64,000 nucleotides of DNA from Robiginitomaculum sp. (GTDB lineage Bacteria > Pseudomonadota > Alphaproteobacteria > Caulobacterales > Maricaulaceae), in contig NVXG01000032.1 in assembly GCA_002733805.1 (NCBI GenBank), positions 1 through 64,000 on the forward strand, in the 5' to 3' direction. Below, in pieces: positions 1 to 8,158 of this stretch. The notes under the pieces were generated by a model. It was not told the origin of the DNA and made no database searches. It saw nothing but the letters and a program-made list of their open reading frames with translations. The position numbers and the translations under genes are program-made. Every line of letters begins with the position of its first letter. The stretch's first letter is position 1.

Positions 1-9
1 TAATGAGTC

Positions 10-1431
10 TTACTGCGGTATTGGATGGGTAATCCGGTATAACCGCTCAGCCAGACGAGCCGATGATGGCGGTTGTACAAAAACCGGTACCGGTGGCAGC
101 GGTGGAAATGGTGCGGGCATAAATGGCACTGGAGCGGGAACCGGGGCAGCCATTTGCTGCGGCACCGGGGATTGTTTCATCCGCCCGGACGAAGCCGCTA
201 ATACGGTTAACAAAATGAATAAAAAACTTTCCGTCCCGTGGGCATTAACCAGAGTGCTTTCTGTAAAGGAAGACTGCAATAACATAACCAAAGTCGGCAA
301 TGTCCAATAGGCAGATTTTGAACGCGGGATACTCCACAACGCGGCGATCAAGGCAAACCCTGCCATCAGGATCAACGTGGCCAAGCCCGGTATCCCGGTT
401 TCCAACCGTGCGTCCATCCAGCTCGAATGTGCATTGGTCGGCTTGAAGTGAACTTCCTGATGCACCGCAACCACGGGACCGGAAGCTGACTGATCCCCCC
501 AAACCGCGTCAAAGCCAAATCCTTTGACCGGACGTTGTTCGATCAACCGCTCAGTAGCGGTCCAGATGATGGTTCGGCTGGTCAGGGTTGCATCGCGGTT
601 AAGCAGACCAAACAAAATGCCCGGTGCAAAAATCATAATAGCGACCAGAGCGGCAATAGTCATGGTGCTGAGCCAGACAAACATCGCCGCGATCACCGGC
701 CCACGGCGCATGATAAACACGCCCATGGCGACGGCCAAGATTAACAACAAGCCGACCAGAGCGGTTTTGGAAGTGGTCATCAACACCATGGCCAGACTGA
801 TCAGGCCCAAAGGCAGGCTGGTTAGCCAACTTGATGGTGTAACCGCAAACCGGGCCACCGCCAGTCCAAAGCCCATGGCAAAAAACCCACCCATGGTATT
901 TTTATCGACCCACACACCATTCCAAGCACCAACGTGGATTTCCTGCATGGTTCCGATTTGGGGCAGGCCAAGCGCCAGCACCGTGCTGACCACGGCCAGC
1001 CCACCGAACAGAACGGCAAATACGTTTAGGATTTCCACCAAAGAAAAGCGTTGGGAAACATAAAACGCGCCGACTACGCTCGCGAAGAAAAACATGGTAT
1101 TTTTGATACTGGTTGCCGGATCAATTGACCACAGGCAACTCAAAGCAATCGCACCAACCATAAACACCACCGGTGGCGCACGAAAGGCGGCCCGAATGAT
1201 CTTGCCCGGATGAAACAACAGGCCAATGGCGGCCATGACCAAAATCGGCGTCCAGAATATCCCCAATCCGGATGTGGGAGCGATGCCAGCGATTTTGACC
1301 AGAAAATCAATTGGCGCACCCGACAGGATAAACAAGACAGCCCCAAACAGGCCGAACGCCATCGCTTGCAGGAAAACACCGCCAGCCGGGCGGGAAAGTA
1401 TCGAATTTGTACCAGAATGAGACAGAACCAC
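10..1431 (-). CDS. O-antigen ligase / ExoQ-like polysaccharide polymerase
   Basis: A 473-residue polytopic inner-membrane protein of about ten hydrophobic segments. Such proteins join or polymerise lipid-linked glycans on the periplasmic face. The first conserved loop has GxW...DKNTMG (residues 172-181; family members usually have HKN, here DKN). The Wzy_C region has SRTIIW (285-290), HSSW (335-338) and an E-x-G just after. The C-terminal 50 residues are a proline-rich tail, probably cytoplasmic and not part of the catalytic core. The start is GTG at 1431 and its ribosome site is poorly placed (GGAG only one base away), so the true start may be internal. It stands alone, without other glycan genes beside it, so the substrate (O-antigen, exopolysaccharide or other) cannot be told. 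Confidence 0.75.
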   Translation of the reverse strand: MVLSHSGTNSILSRPAGGVFLQAMAFGLFGAVLFILSGAPIDFLVKIAGIAPTSGLGIFWTPILVMAAIGLLFHPGKIIRAAFRAPPVVFMVGAIALSCLWSIDPATSIKNTMFFFASVVGAFYVSQRFSLVEILNVFAVLFGGLAVVSTVLALGLPQIGTMQEIHVGAWNGVWVDKNTMGGFFAMGFGLAVARFAVTPSSWLTSLPLGLISLAMVLMTTSKTALVGLLLILAVAMGVFIMRRGPVIAAMFVWLSTMTIAALVAIMIFAPGILFGLLNRDATLTSRTIIWTATERLIEQRPVKGFGFDAVWGDQSASGPVVAVHQEVHFKPTNAHSSWMDARLETGIPGLATLILMAGFALIAALWSIPRSKSAYWTLPTLVMLLQSSFTESTLVNAHGTESFLFILLTVLAASSGRMKQSPVPQQMAAPVPAPVPFMPAPFPPLPPVPVFVQPPSSARLAERLYRITHPIPQ

Positions 1432-1562
1432 GCTCCATTACTTGTTGTAAGGAGTGGAGGAGCAAGTTTTGGGCCGGATCAGACATCCCATTCCCCCGAT
1501 CCATTGATCGGGCCGGGCCATCTCTGGTTTTAACCTTGGAAAGTTCTGAAGATGGTTGTGGT

Positions 1563-2342
1563 TTACGTTGGTTTGTTAATGGCTTTATAGTGATGGCTTA
1601 TGAATAACATCACGACCAATGCGAGAACAAACTCTGCGTATTCTTCTAATAATTCATGTTGAAGCAGTGTTGCTGCACTGAGAATAACGACCAAACCAAC
1701 ATGGCTACCCCGAAGCCACTGACCACCACTTTCCAAAAGCCCCTTCAATCCGTTTTTTAATTCAGATATGCTTTTTTTGGCCGTTCCGAAAAAGAAGAAT
1801 GCCACGAAGGACAACCCAAGCATGGTATAGCCCATGATATAATATAAGGCGTCATAAACCCGTGGGTTTGCTATATTATGAAGGTTGGTTTCCTGCTGAC
1901 GATTGATTTCTGTTAGAATATCTGGAGTGCCCCAGTAGAAAACCCACTGGCCCCAACTTAACTCTTCGCCGGCAACAAAAAAACTCACAAGAGCAAGTCC
2001 AAGAAATAAAACTTGCTGAATGCCTTTCACCTTTTTGGTAACTTTAATGGCAAAAATACAAGCCGTTACCAAGCATAAGACCGTTCCCCACTCAAACACA
2101 CCGCGATCAATAGTTTCCGAACTATATAACCAGGCAAGTATTTCACCCGACTTATTGTGAAATGCACTAAGGCCAGCGAAAATTGCGATTAACATTCCGA
2201 TTAGAATTGGGTAGACAACGGCTTTATTTATACCATTGCGCGATAAACGTGCGTAGATCTGAACCCCGATCATCAAGGCTGAAATTATTGCGGCTATGCC
2301 AAATGCTAGCAATTGTATCGGATCGCTAATACTCATATTCAT
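1563..2342 (-). CDS. Conserved membrane protein with GEELSWGQ motif, function unknown
   Basis: A 259-residue protein with about six hydrophobic segments. The only striking motif is GEELSWGQ at residues 125-132, followed by a W/TP segment and N-x-Q-x-ETNLHN at 147-156. From memory, GEE(I/L)SWGQ followed by an NLHN element recurs in uncharacterised bacterial membrane proteins. The conserved acidic and His/Asn residues between membrane segments suggest an enzymatic or metal site, but this is inference. ATG at 2342 follows an AGAGGAAA element by only three bases, and the second ATG at 2336 is spaced better, so either may be used. It is divergent from the GFA gene at 2425. Function unknown. Confidence 0.6.
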   Translation of the reverse strand: MNMSISDPIQLLAFGIAAIISALMIGVQIYARLSRNGINKAVVYPILIGMLIAIFAGLSAFHNKSGEILAWLYSSETIDRGVFEWGTVLCLVTACIFAIKVTKKVKGIQQVLFLGLALVSFFVAGEELSWGQWVFYWGTPDILTEINRQQETNLHNIANPRVYDALYYIMGYTMLGLSFVAFFFFGTAKKSISELKNGLKGLLESGGQWLRGSHVGLVVILSAATLLQHELLEEYAEFVLALVVMLFISHHYKAINKPT

Positions 2343-2424
2343 TTTCCTCTTAACGTGGAAAATGATGCAAAATCCGCGCCAAACTCACTTTGGGTTGGGG
2401 AGATTTTGAACAGGGACCAAATTG

Positions 2425-2910
2425 ATGGAACAGAACAATCAACCAATTGAAGGCGGCTGCACTTGCGGCGAAATACGCTATTCCATTACAGAACGTCCGC
2501 TTTTCACCCATTGTTGTCATTGTCTTTGGTGCCAGCGCGAATCTGGTTCGGCTTTTGCGCTCAACGCCATGATTGAAGCAGACAAGGTCAAATTGCTGCA
2601 AGGCAAGCCAAAAGCGGTGGCCTTACCCACCAAGAGCGGGCGGGGACAAACCATGTGGCGCTGCCCGACCTGTCAGGTCAATTTGTGGAGCCATTATGCC
2701 GGTGCCGGAACCAAGGTGAACTTTATACGGGTTGGCACCTTGGATGATCCCAGCCAAATGCCACCAGATATTCATATCTATACGGCTTCAAAACAGCCTT
2801 GGGTGATTTTGCCAGAAGGCGCACTGCACAAAGAGGGTTATTATGACCCGAAACAAGATTGGCCCGAAGCCAGCTTGAAGCGGTTGGCCATTTTACGAGA
2901 TCAAGGCTGA
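2425..2910 (+). CDS. GFA/CENP-V-type zinc-binding protein
   Basis: A 161-residue protein with the glutathione-dependent formaldehyde-activating (GFA, Mss4-like) fold. Zinc ligands are visible in order: GGCTCGEIRY near residue 10, HCCHCLWCQ near residue 30, and the RCPTCQ pair near residue 77. These make the structural and the second zinc sites typical of the family. Family members are usually annotated as formaldehyde-activating, but most have no proven activity; the name is structural here. ATG at 2425 is preferred to the TTG three bases upstream. A formaldehyde dehydrogenase is encoded far away at 41.7 kb, so no operon link supports a role in formaldehyde oxidation. The upstream region is shared with the divergent membrane protein gene. 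Confidence 0.8.
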   Translation: MEQNNQPIEGGCTCGEIRYSITERPLFTHCCHCLWCQRESGSAFALNAMIEADKVKLLQGKPKAVALPTKSGRGQTMWRCPTCQVNLWSHYAGAGTKVNFIRVGTLDDPSQMPPDIHIYTASKQPWVILPEGALHKEGYYDPKQDWPEASLKRLAILRDQG

Positions 2911-2990
2911 ACCTGACTTGCCACAACGCAAATAATGCCTTGGCAAGCCAGTTCAACGATTGTCAGAGAAACCTGATCCAGTTTTGATCT

Positions 2991-3209
2991 TCAATCTGCC
3001 GATTTCATCGGGCAGGTTTTGATACCCAAAATAGCATAGGCCGGACACCAGCCAATCAGACCTGTGACCAAGGGAACCAGACCAATCCAGCCCCATGGGT
3101 TGAGCCAACCCATGCCAAATTGCCCGCCCATAAACACGCCGCCAACCAGCAACGCACCGACAAGAATTCGAACAATGCGGTCCAAACCGCCTTCATTGTT
3201 TTTCAGCAT
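2991..3209 (-). CDS. Small DUF2892 (YgaP-type) membrane protein
   Basis: A 72-residue protein beginning MLKNNEGGLDRIVRILVG, the usual N-terminus of the DUF2892 family, followed by two hydrophobic helices. The second contains GLIGWCPAYAILGIKTC. The paired cysteines at the end of helix 2 match the membrane domain found at the C-terminus of the YgaP rhodanese in E. coli, though no rhodanese domain is present here. Free-standing copies are common in proteobacteria and often sit near sulfur or oxidative-stress genes. No such neighbour is seen here, and its role is not established. It lies between the GFA gene and ettA. Confidence 0.8.
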   Translation of the reverse strand: MLKNNEGGLDRIVRILVGALLVGGVFMGGQFGMGWLNPWGWIGLVPLVTGLIGWCPAYAILGIKTCPMKSAD

Positions 3210-3328
3210 TAGGTCACTTCCATTTTCCAGCTATATTAGCGAACCCTAACATATGGGGTGAGATTTACCAGCCATTGCCACGGCAGTTCAACCAAATGTG
3301 ATGAAACCGCAGAATGTGGAACAGCAGA

Positions 3329-4993
3329 TTAGCGACGGAATTTCTGGAATTTGATCCGTTTTGGAATGTCTGCGTCCGGGCCGAGGCGGCGTTTTTTGTC
3401 TTCCAGGTAATCAGCAAAATTTCCCTCGAACCATTCCACATGGCTATCGCCCTCAAAGGCCAAAATATGTGTGGCGATCCGATCCAGAAAAAACCGATCG
3501 TGCGAGATCACCACGGCGCAGCCTGCGAAGTTCTCAAGCCCTTCTTCCAGCGCGCCCAGTGTTTCCACATCCAGATCATTGGTTGGCTCATCGAGCAGCA
3601 GCAAATTGGCTTCGCGGCGCAGCATTTTGGCCAAATGCACCCGATTACGTTCCCCGCCGGATAGTTTTCCGACTGGTTTTTGTTGATCTGACCCTTTGAA
3701 ATTAAACGAGCCGACATAGGCCCGCGATGAAATTTCGCGCTTACCAAGCTCGATAATATCGTTGCCGTCAGAAATTTCTTCCCAGACCGTTTTGCTGTCG
3801 TCCAGCGCATCGCGGCTTTGATCCACATAGCCCAGCTTGACGGTTTCACCGACCTTGAACGTACCTTCATCCGGCTGTTCCGTGCCGATCATCATTTTGA
3901 ACAAGGTAGATTTACCTGCGCCATTTGGCCCAATCACCCCGACAATCCCGCCCGGTGGCAATTTGAAGCTCAAATCGCGGATCAGCAATTTATCGCCAAA
4001 CCCTTTATTGAGGTTCTCCACCTCAACCACGAGGCCACCCAGCCGGGGACCGGGTGGAATGGTGATTTGCGTGGTACTGACCGTTTCGCGCTGTGCTTTA
4101 TCACGCATTTCTTCATAGGCACTGATCCGAGCCTTAGACTTGGCTTGGCGGGCGCGCGGACTGGAGCGGATCCATTCCAGTTCTTTGGCCAGCGCTTTGG
4201 TTCGGCTTTCCTGCGCCCGGCCCTCTTGCACCATGCGTTTTTCTTTTTGTTCCAACCACGATGAGTAATTGCCCTCATAGGGAATGCCGTGCCCGCGATC
4301 CAGCTCCAGCGTCCAATTGGTCAGATTGTTCAAGAAATAACGATCATGTGTTACCAAAATCACCGCGCCCTTGAACTGAGATAGATGGTGTTCAAGCCAA
4401 GCCACGCTTTCTGCATCCAAATGGTTGGTTGGCTCATCCAGCAGAATTAAATCCGGTTCAGACAATAGCAACCGACACAGCGCCACGCGGCGCATTTCGC
4501 CGCCGGAGAGTTTGCCCACTTCGGCATCGGCTGGCGGGCAGCGCAGCGCCCCCATAGCCATTTCGATCTTGCTATCAATATCCCAAGCGCCGGCCGCATC
4601 GACCTGTTCTTGCAGGGCCGTCATCTCCTCCATGATCTCGTCCGTGTAGTCTTCGGCCATCTTAGCTGCGACTGCATTGAACTGATCAAACAGGATTTTA
4701 TCGGCACACTCAGAAATAACATTACCCCAGACATTCAGATCAGGATCAAGCTGTGGCTCTTGCGGTAAATATCCAGCCCGCGCCCCTTTGGCAATTTGCG
4801 CGTCCCCAGAAAAATCAGTATCCTGCCCGGCCATAATTTTGAGCAAAGTCGATTTACCGGAACCGTTGACCCCGACCACGCCAATTTTGGCATCCGGGAA
4901 AAACGACAGAGACACACCATCCAACACCTTTTTCCCGCCGGGAAAGGTTTTTGACAATTGATGCATGTTGAAGATGTATTGATAGGAAGCCAT
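3329..4993 (-). CDS. ettA: Energy-dependent translational throttle protein EttA (ABC-F ATPase)
   Basis: A 554-residue ABC-F protein, the family's usual length (E. coli EttA is 555). There are two ATP-binding cassettes: Walker A GVNGSGKST near residue 40 with signature LSGGEMRRV, and Walker A GPNGAGKST near residue 330 with signature LSGGERNRVHLAK. Both Walker B segments read LLDEPTN. An arm and linker region (SSPRARQAKSKAR) lies between them. EttA binds the ribosomal E site and gates the first elongation step according to ATP/ADP level. The open frame extends 28 codons upstream, but ATG at 4993, preceded by GAGAGA and beginning MASYQYIF, fits the family. It is divergent from the S9-like gene. 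Confidence 0.95.
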   Translation of the reverse strand: MASYQYIFNMHQLSKTFPGGKKVLDGVSLSFFPDAKIGVVGVNGSGKSTLLKIMAGQDTDFSGDAQIAKGARAGYLPQEPQLDPDLNVWGNVISECADKILFDQFNAVAAKMAEDYTDEIMEEMTALQEQVDAAGAWDIDSKIEMAMGALRCPPADAEVGKLSGGEMRRVALCRLLLSEPDLILLDEPTNHLDAESVAWLEHHLSQFKGAVILVTHDRYFLNNLTNWTLELDRGHGIPYEGNYSSWLEQKEKRMVQEGRAQESRTKALAKELEWIRSSPRARQAKSKARISAYEEMRDKAQRETVSTTQITIPPGPRLGGLVVEVENLNKGFGDKLLIRDLSFKLPPGGIVGVIGPNGAGKSTLFKMMIGTEQPDEGTFKVGETVKLGYVDQSRDALDDSKTVWEEISDGNDIIELGKREISSRAYVGSFNFKGSDQQKPVGKLSGGERNRVHLAKMLRREANLLLLDEPTNDLDVETLGALEEGLENFAGCAVVISHDRFFLDRIATHILAFEGDSHVEWFEGNFADYLEDKKRRLGPDADIPKRIKFQKFRR

Positions 4994-5193
4994 CGAGCGT
5001 TTCTCTCTTTTTTCGTCTGGCCCGCCTTGTAAAAGAGCCCATTGAAATTGGCAACGGTGTGGAACCACCAAAGGCAATAATAATCCTGTCTGTTATATGA
5101 ACCATTTTTAAGTACGTTGCGTGCTAGAGCCGTGTAGAATAACAGACTGTCTCCAACCTGTTGCACACATTGAAGGGTGCTTTTTTTCCGACC

Positions 5194-7278
5194 ATGTTCA
5201 ACCGTTCTCATCCTGTTTTTGCCAGCTTGCTAGCCTTGGCTTGTCTTGGACTGAGCTTTTGCTCCGCGCCAGAGCAACCCGTGCCAAGCGTGGTGGAACA
5301 GCCAGAACCCGAAATAGAGCACACCTATATTCCGCGCGATCTATTGTTTCGCGAACCGGTGCAATACCAAGGACGGATTAGTCCAAACGGCGTTAAGGTA
5401 TCGTGGCTCTCTTTTGTCGAAGGCGGCCTGAACCTGTATGTGGCAGATGCCAATGACCCCAAGACGGCACGCCAATATACCTTTGGGGAGCGCGGTGTGA
5501 ACATTCATGACTGGAGCCCCAATTCGGCCTTTGTCCTGTTCACCCGAAGAACCGGGGATGACAAAAACCTAAAAACCTATTCGCTGAATGTCTGGTCCGG
5601 CGAAGTAATTACCTTGGGACCAGAGCAAGACGGCATTGACGTGCGCTTGCAAAAAATATCACGCAATTGGCCAAATACTGCATTGGTGGCGATCAATGAT
5701 CGTGATCCAAAATACCCAGATCTGTATCGGATCAATTTACGGACAGCCGAACGAAAGCTGGTTCTGCAAAACTCCGGATTCCAGAAATGGGTGGCTGATG
5801 ATGATCTGGTCCCTCGCATTGGCATTCGCAAAAATAACGATCAGTCCAATGATTGGGTGCTCTTGTTACGCAATGGTGAAACCCGTTTGCTGTTCACGGT
5901 TCCGGCAAAAGAGGCCAAAGGAACCCGGCCCCTACAATTCGACCCATCCGGCACCGTTTTGTACATGCTGGATCAACGGGGCCGTAAACATAGTGTGTTT
6001 ACCGCGCTCGACCTGATCGATGGCGACGTGGAAGTTATTGCGAGTGTACCGGGCTTTTCAGTTGAAAAAGTGCTGTTTCATCCTATCACATCCCGACCCT
6101 TGGCTTGGGCCTTTACTGCAATATTACCCCAGTGGGTCGCGTTGGAGCCGGATTTTGAACCGGCACTGGAACAAGCCGCCAATGACCTGGGACCCAATTT
6201 TCAGATATTGGCCAGCACGTCAGATGTGCAACGATTGGTCATTCACTCCAATCAACCGGACCGCCCCGGACGCTATTCTTTACTCAACCGTAAAACCGGT
6301 ATTATAGAAACCATGTTCGAGACGGCCTCCGAGAAAACCATTCCAACGGACAGCCAGACCCGCCCGGTTCGCATCATCGCCAGAGACGGATTTGCCCTAG
6401 TTGGGTATCTATCCCCGGCGCTTGGACTGGATGCCGACGAAGCGACAACCGCCCCCCTGATTATTCTGCCCCAACCTTGGCCCGGCTCCAGAATGGTTTA
6501 CGCGTATGATCCGCAAATTCCGTGGTTGAATTCACGCGGGTATACCGTTTTAGAACTCAACACCCGGGGAGCGGGTCGTCTGGGTCATAAATATGACAAG
6601 CAAATGACTGGCCGCTTTATGGAACGCGCCATTACTGACCTGACCGATGCTGCCATTTGGGCGGTCAGTACCGGTTGGGCCGAAGCAAGACAAATTTCTG
6701 CATTGGGCACCGGGTTTGGGGGTACCAATGTGCTGCAAGCCATGGCCCGTGATGACAATCCATTTTCCTGTGCGGTTACCTTGGATGCTATTTTGGATGT
6801 GGCCGGAACCGTTGAATGGTTACGACAAGAAAGCCCGGCAGAAGCCATAAAACTGGCTCGTATTTTTTCAGATAAAAATGGCAAGCTAGATAAAGCGTTG
6901 ATGAAACGCCTGTCTCCCTCTTACCAAACCGCATCTATTCCAGCACCGCTTTTGATGCTGCACACCGATCAATCGAACCAACAGGCATTAAGAGCAACTG
7001 AGCAATATGCCAAACGCTTGGACGCGGATCATACGCCGATTACCTTGGCAAATCTCGAAGGTGATTTTCCGGTCTGGTACGAGAGTAAAGTCGTTCCGCC
7101 CGCTTTGGCTATTTCCGAGCAGTTTTTTGCGAGTTGTCTGGATGGACAGGCCGAGCCATTGGGCAAGGAAATGACTGGAATTACGGTCAACCTAGCCGTC
7201 GGGTCAGAGCGCATTGCCGGATTGTCTGATGCGCTAAACGCACTAGCTGAACAAACCCAAGCGCCCGCACCAGATTAA
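5194..7278 (+). CDS. S9 (prolyl oligopeptidase)-like protein with degenerate catalytic triad
   Basis: A 694-residue exported protein. It has an N-terminal signal segment ending near FCSAP (possible but imperfect lipobox, L-S-F-C), a beta-propeller-like region to about residue 400, then an alpha/beta-hydrolase domain. The fold and order match the S9 peptidases common in Hyphomonadaceae and Caulobacter. The nucleophile elbow, normally G-x-S-x-G-G, reads G-T-G-F-G-G with Gly507 in place of Ser. The acid-loop region reads LHTDQ instead of HGxxD, and no histidine follows the late LEGDF segment where E-G-x-x-H is expected. It is therefore probably a non-catalytic relative, perhaps peptide-binding. 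ATG at 5194 is preferred to TTG at 5161. Its stop overlaps the stop of the convergent msrC gene. Confidence 0.8.
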   Translation: MFNRSHPVFASLLALACLGLSFCSAPEQPVPSVVEQPEPEIEHTYIPRDLLFREPVQYQGRISPNGVKVSWLSFVEGGLNLYVADANDPKTARQYTFGERGVNIHDWSPNSAFVLFTRRTGDDKNLKTYSLNVWSGEVITLGPEQDGIDVRLQKISRNWPNTALVAINDRDPKYPDLYRINLRTAERKLVLQNSGFQKWVADDDLVPRIGIRKNNDQSNDWVLLLRNGETRLLFTVPAKEAKGTRPLQFDPSGTVLYMLDQRGRKHSVFTALDLIDGDVEVIASVPGFSVEKVLFHPITSRPLAWAFTAILPQWVALEPDFEPALEQAANDLGPNFQILASTSDVQRLVIHSNQPDRPGRYSLLNRKTGIIETMFETASEKTIPTDSQTRPVRIIARDGFALVGYLSPALGLDADEATTAPLIILPQPWPGSRMVYAYDPQIPWLNSRGYTVLELNTRGAGRLGHKYDKQMTGRFMERAITDLTDAAIWAVSTGWAEARQISALGTGFGGTNVLQAMARDDNPFSCAVTLDAILDVAGTVEWLRQESPAEAIKLARIFSDKNGKLDKALMKRLSPSYQTASIPAPLLMLHTDQSNQQALRATEQYAKRLDADHTPITLANLEGDFPVWYESKVVPPALAISEQFFASCLDGQAEPLGKEMTGITVNLAVGSERIAGLSDALNALAEQTQAPAPD

Positions 7279-7742
7279 ACCAGCAGCAAATCCCGGCAAA
7301 TGACCTCTAGGCCTTGTTGGTCTACCTGATCAAATGCGGCTGGTTCAGTTGAATCCACATCCAATACAGCGACCAATTGTCCGGCAGCATCACGCACCGG
7401 CACCACAATTTCCGAACGTGTGGCACTGTCACAGGCAATATGGCCGGCAAAGCTATGCACATCGGCCACCAATTGAGTTTGGCCATTTTTCGCACAGGTC
7501 CCGCACACCCCCTTGCCAAACGGGATGCGCAAACAGCCCAATGTGCCTTGGTACGGACCCACGACCAGCTCGTCTGGTTTGTTCGGGTCTACTTGGTAAA
7601 ACCCGGTCCAGTAAAATCGCGGTGCAAAGCTCATGGCTAACAAGCAGGCCGCACTGGCCAGACGGGCCGTGCGAGAGGGTTCCCCGGCCACCACCGCCAT
7701 GATCTCGCTGTGCAATTCCGAATATCGTTGTTGTTTATCCAT
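7275..7742 (-). CDS. msrC: Free methionine-(R)-sulfoxide reductase (GAF-type)
   Basis: A 155-residue single GAF-domain protein of the fRMsr family (E. coli YebR/MsrC). It reduces free methionine-R-sulfoxide in the cytoplasm with electrons from thioredoxin. Diagnostic segments are all present: WTGFY near residue 45, GPYQGxxxCxRIPFGKGVCG near 62-82, and HIACDSATRSEIVVP near 101-115. The three cysteines (CLRI, GVCG, IACD) correspond to the catalytic and resolving cysteines of characterised members, so activity is expected. It is convergent with the S9-like gene: the two stop codons share the TTAA at 7275-7278, so there is no space for a terminator between them. The length is typical. Confidence 0.92.
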   Translation of the reverse strand: MDKQQRYSELHSEIMAVVAGEPSRTARLASAACLLAMSFAPRFYWTGFYQVDPNKPDELVVGPYQGTLGCLRIPFGKGVCGTCAKNGQTQLVADVHSFAGHIACDSATRSEIVVPVRDAAGQLVAVLDVDSTEPAAFDQVDQQGLEVICRDLLLV

Positions 7743-8158
7743 GCTGGCTGACCTTGGCTTTCAATGAAACACGGGTTCATGCAAAATTCTGCGATCAGCG
7801 CAAACCATCAAACTTTTCTTTCAATGCCATAGCTTTTCTTTCAATGCCATAGATAGAAAATCTCATCGATCACAAAATTTTGATTGGATTTGGCCACAAA
7901 TGTCCAGAGCCGCTCGTGACAGCTCTGGTTGCCCCCCCTATCCTGACCTTGAAAAAGACAAGAATTTTCGGGTGCTGTGGCAACTGCTGTGAAGGGTTTC
8001 ATTCTTCGCAACTTTTGGTGTATGTAAAATACCAATATTTACTTGTTTTTATTAACTTATTTTCATTTTAACTCGTTGAATCCTATGGACAACCAAAGGT
8101 GGAAACGCATATGATTTGCCGTTGTCTAGGAACAAATTGGACGAGGGAAAATCTCATC
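7743..8158. other. Intergenic leader between msrC and TonB receptor
   Basis: This 416-base stretch holds promoters for the divergent msrC and TonB-receptor genes. Visible structure is a 20-bp exact tandem duplication (7813-7852), a short palindrome CAAAATTTTG (about 7872-7881), and a weak hairpin CCAGAGC/GCTCTGG (7904-7910 with 7922-7928). AT-rich sequence follows from 8020 to 8080. I recognise no riboswitch, Fur box or tRNA in it. Confidence 0.5.
7813..7852. repeat. 20-bp exact tandem duplication
   Basis: The 20-mer CTTTTCTTTCAATGCCATAG occurs twice head to tail (7813-7832 and 7833-7852). A shorter relative, GGCTTTCAATG, occurs near 7755. It is immediately upstream of msrC and inside the TonB-receptor leader. 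It may simply be a replication slippage product. Confidence 0.85.

Noticed and set aside
524-1063. Long plus-strand open frame opposite the O-antigen ligase gene
   Set aside because: It is a mirror of the GC-structured ligase frame, with no domain, membrane pattern or ribosome site of its own.
7882-8080. Riboswitch (for example cobalamin) before the TonB receptor
   Set aside because: Only a 7-bp hairpin is present and none of the conserved B12-box type elements could be found.
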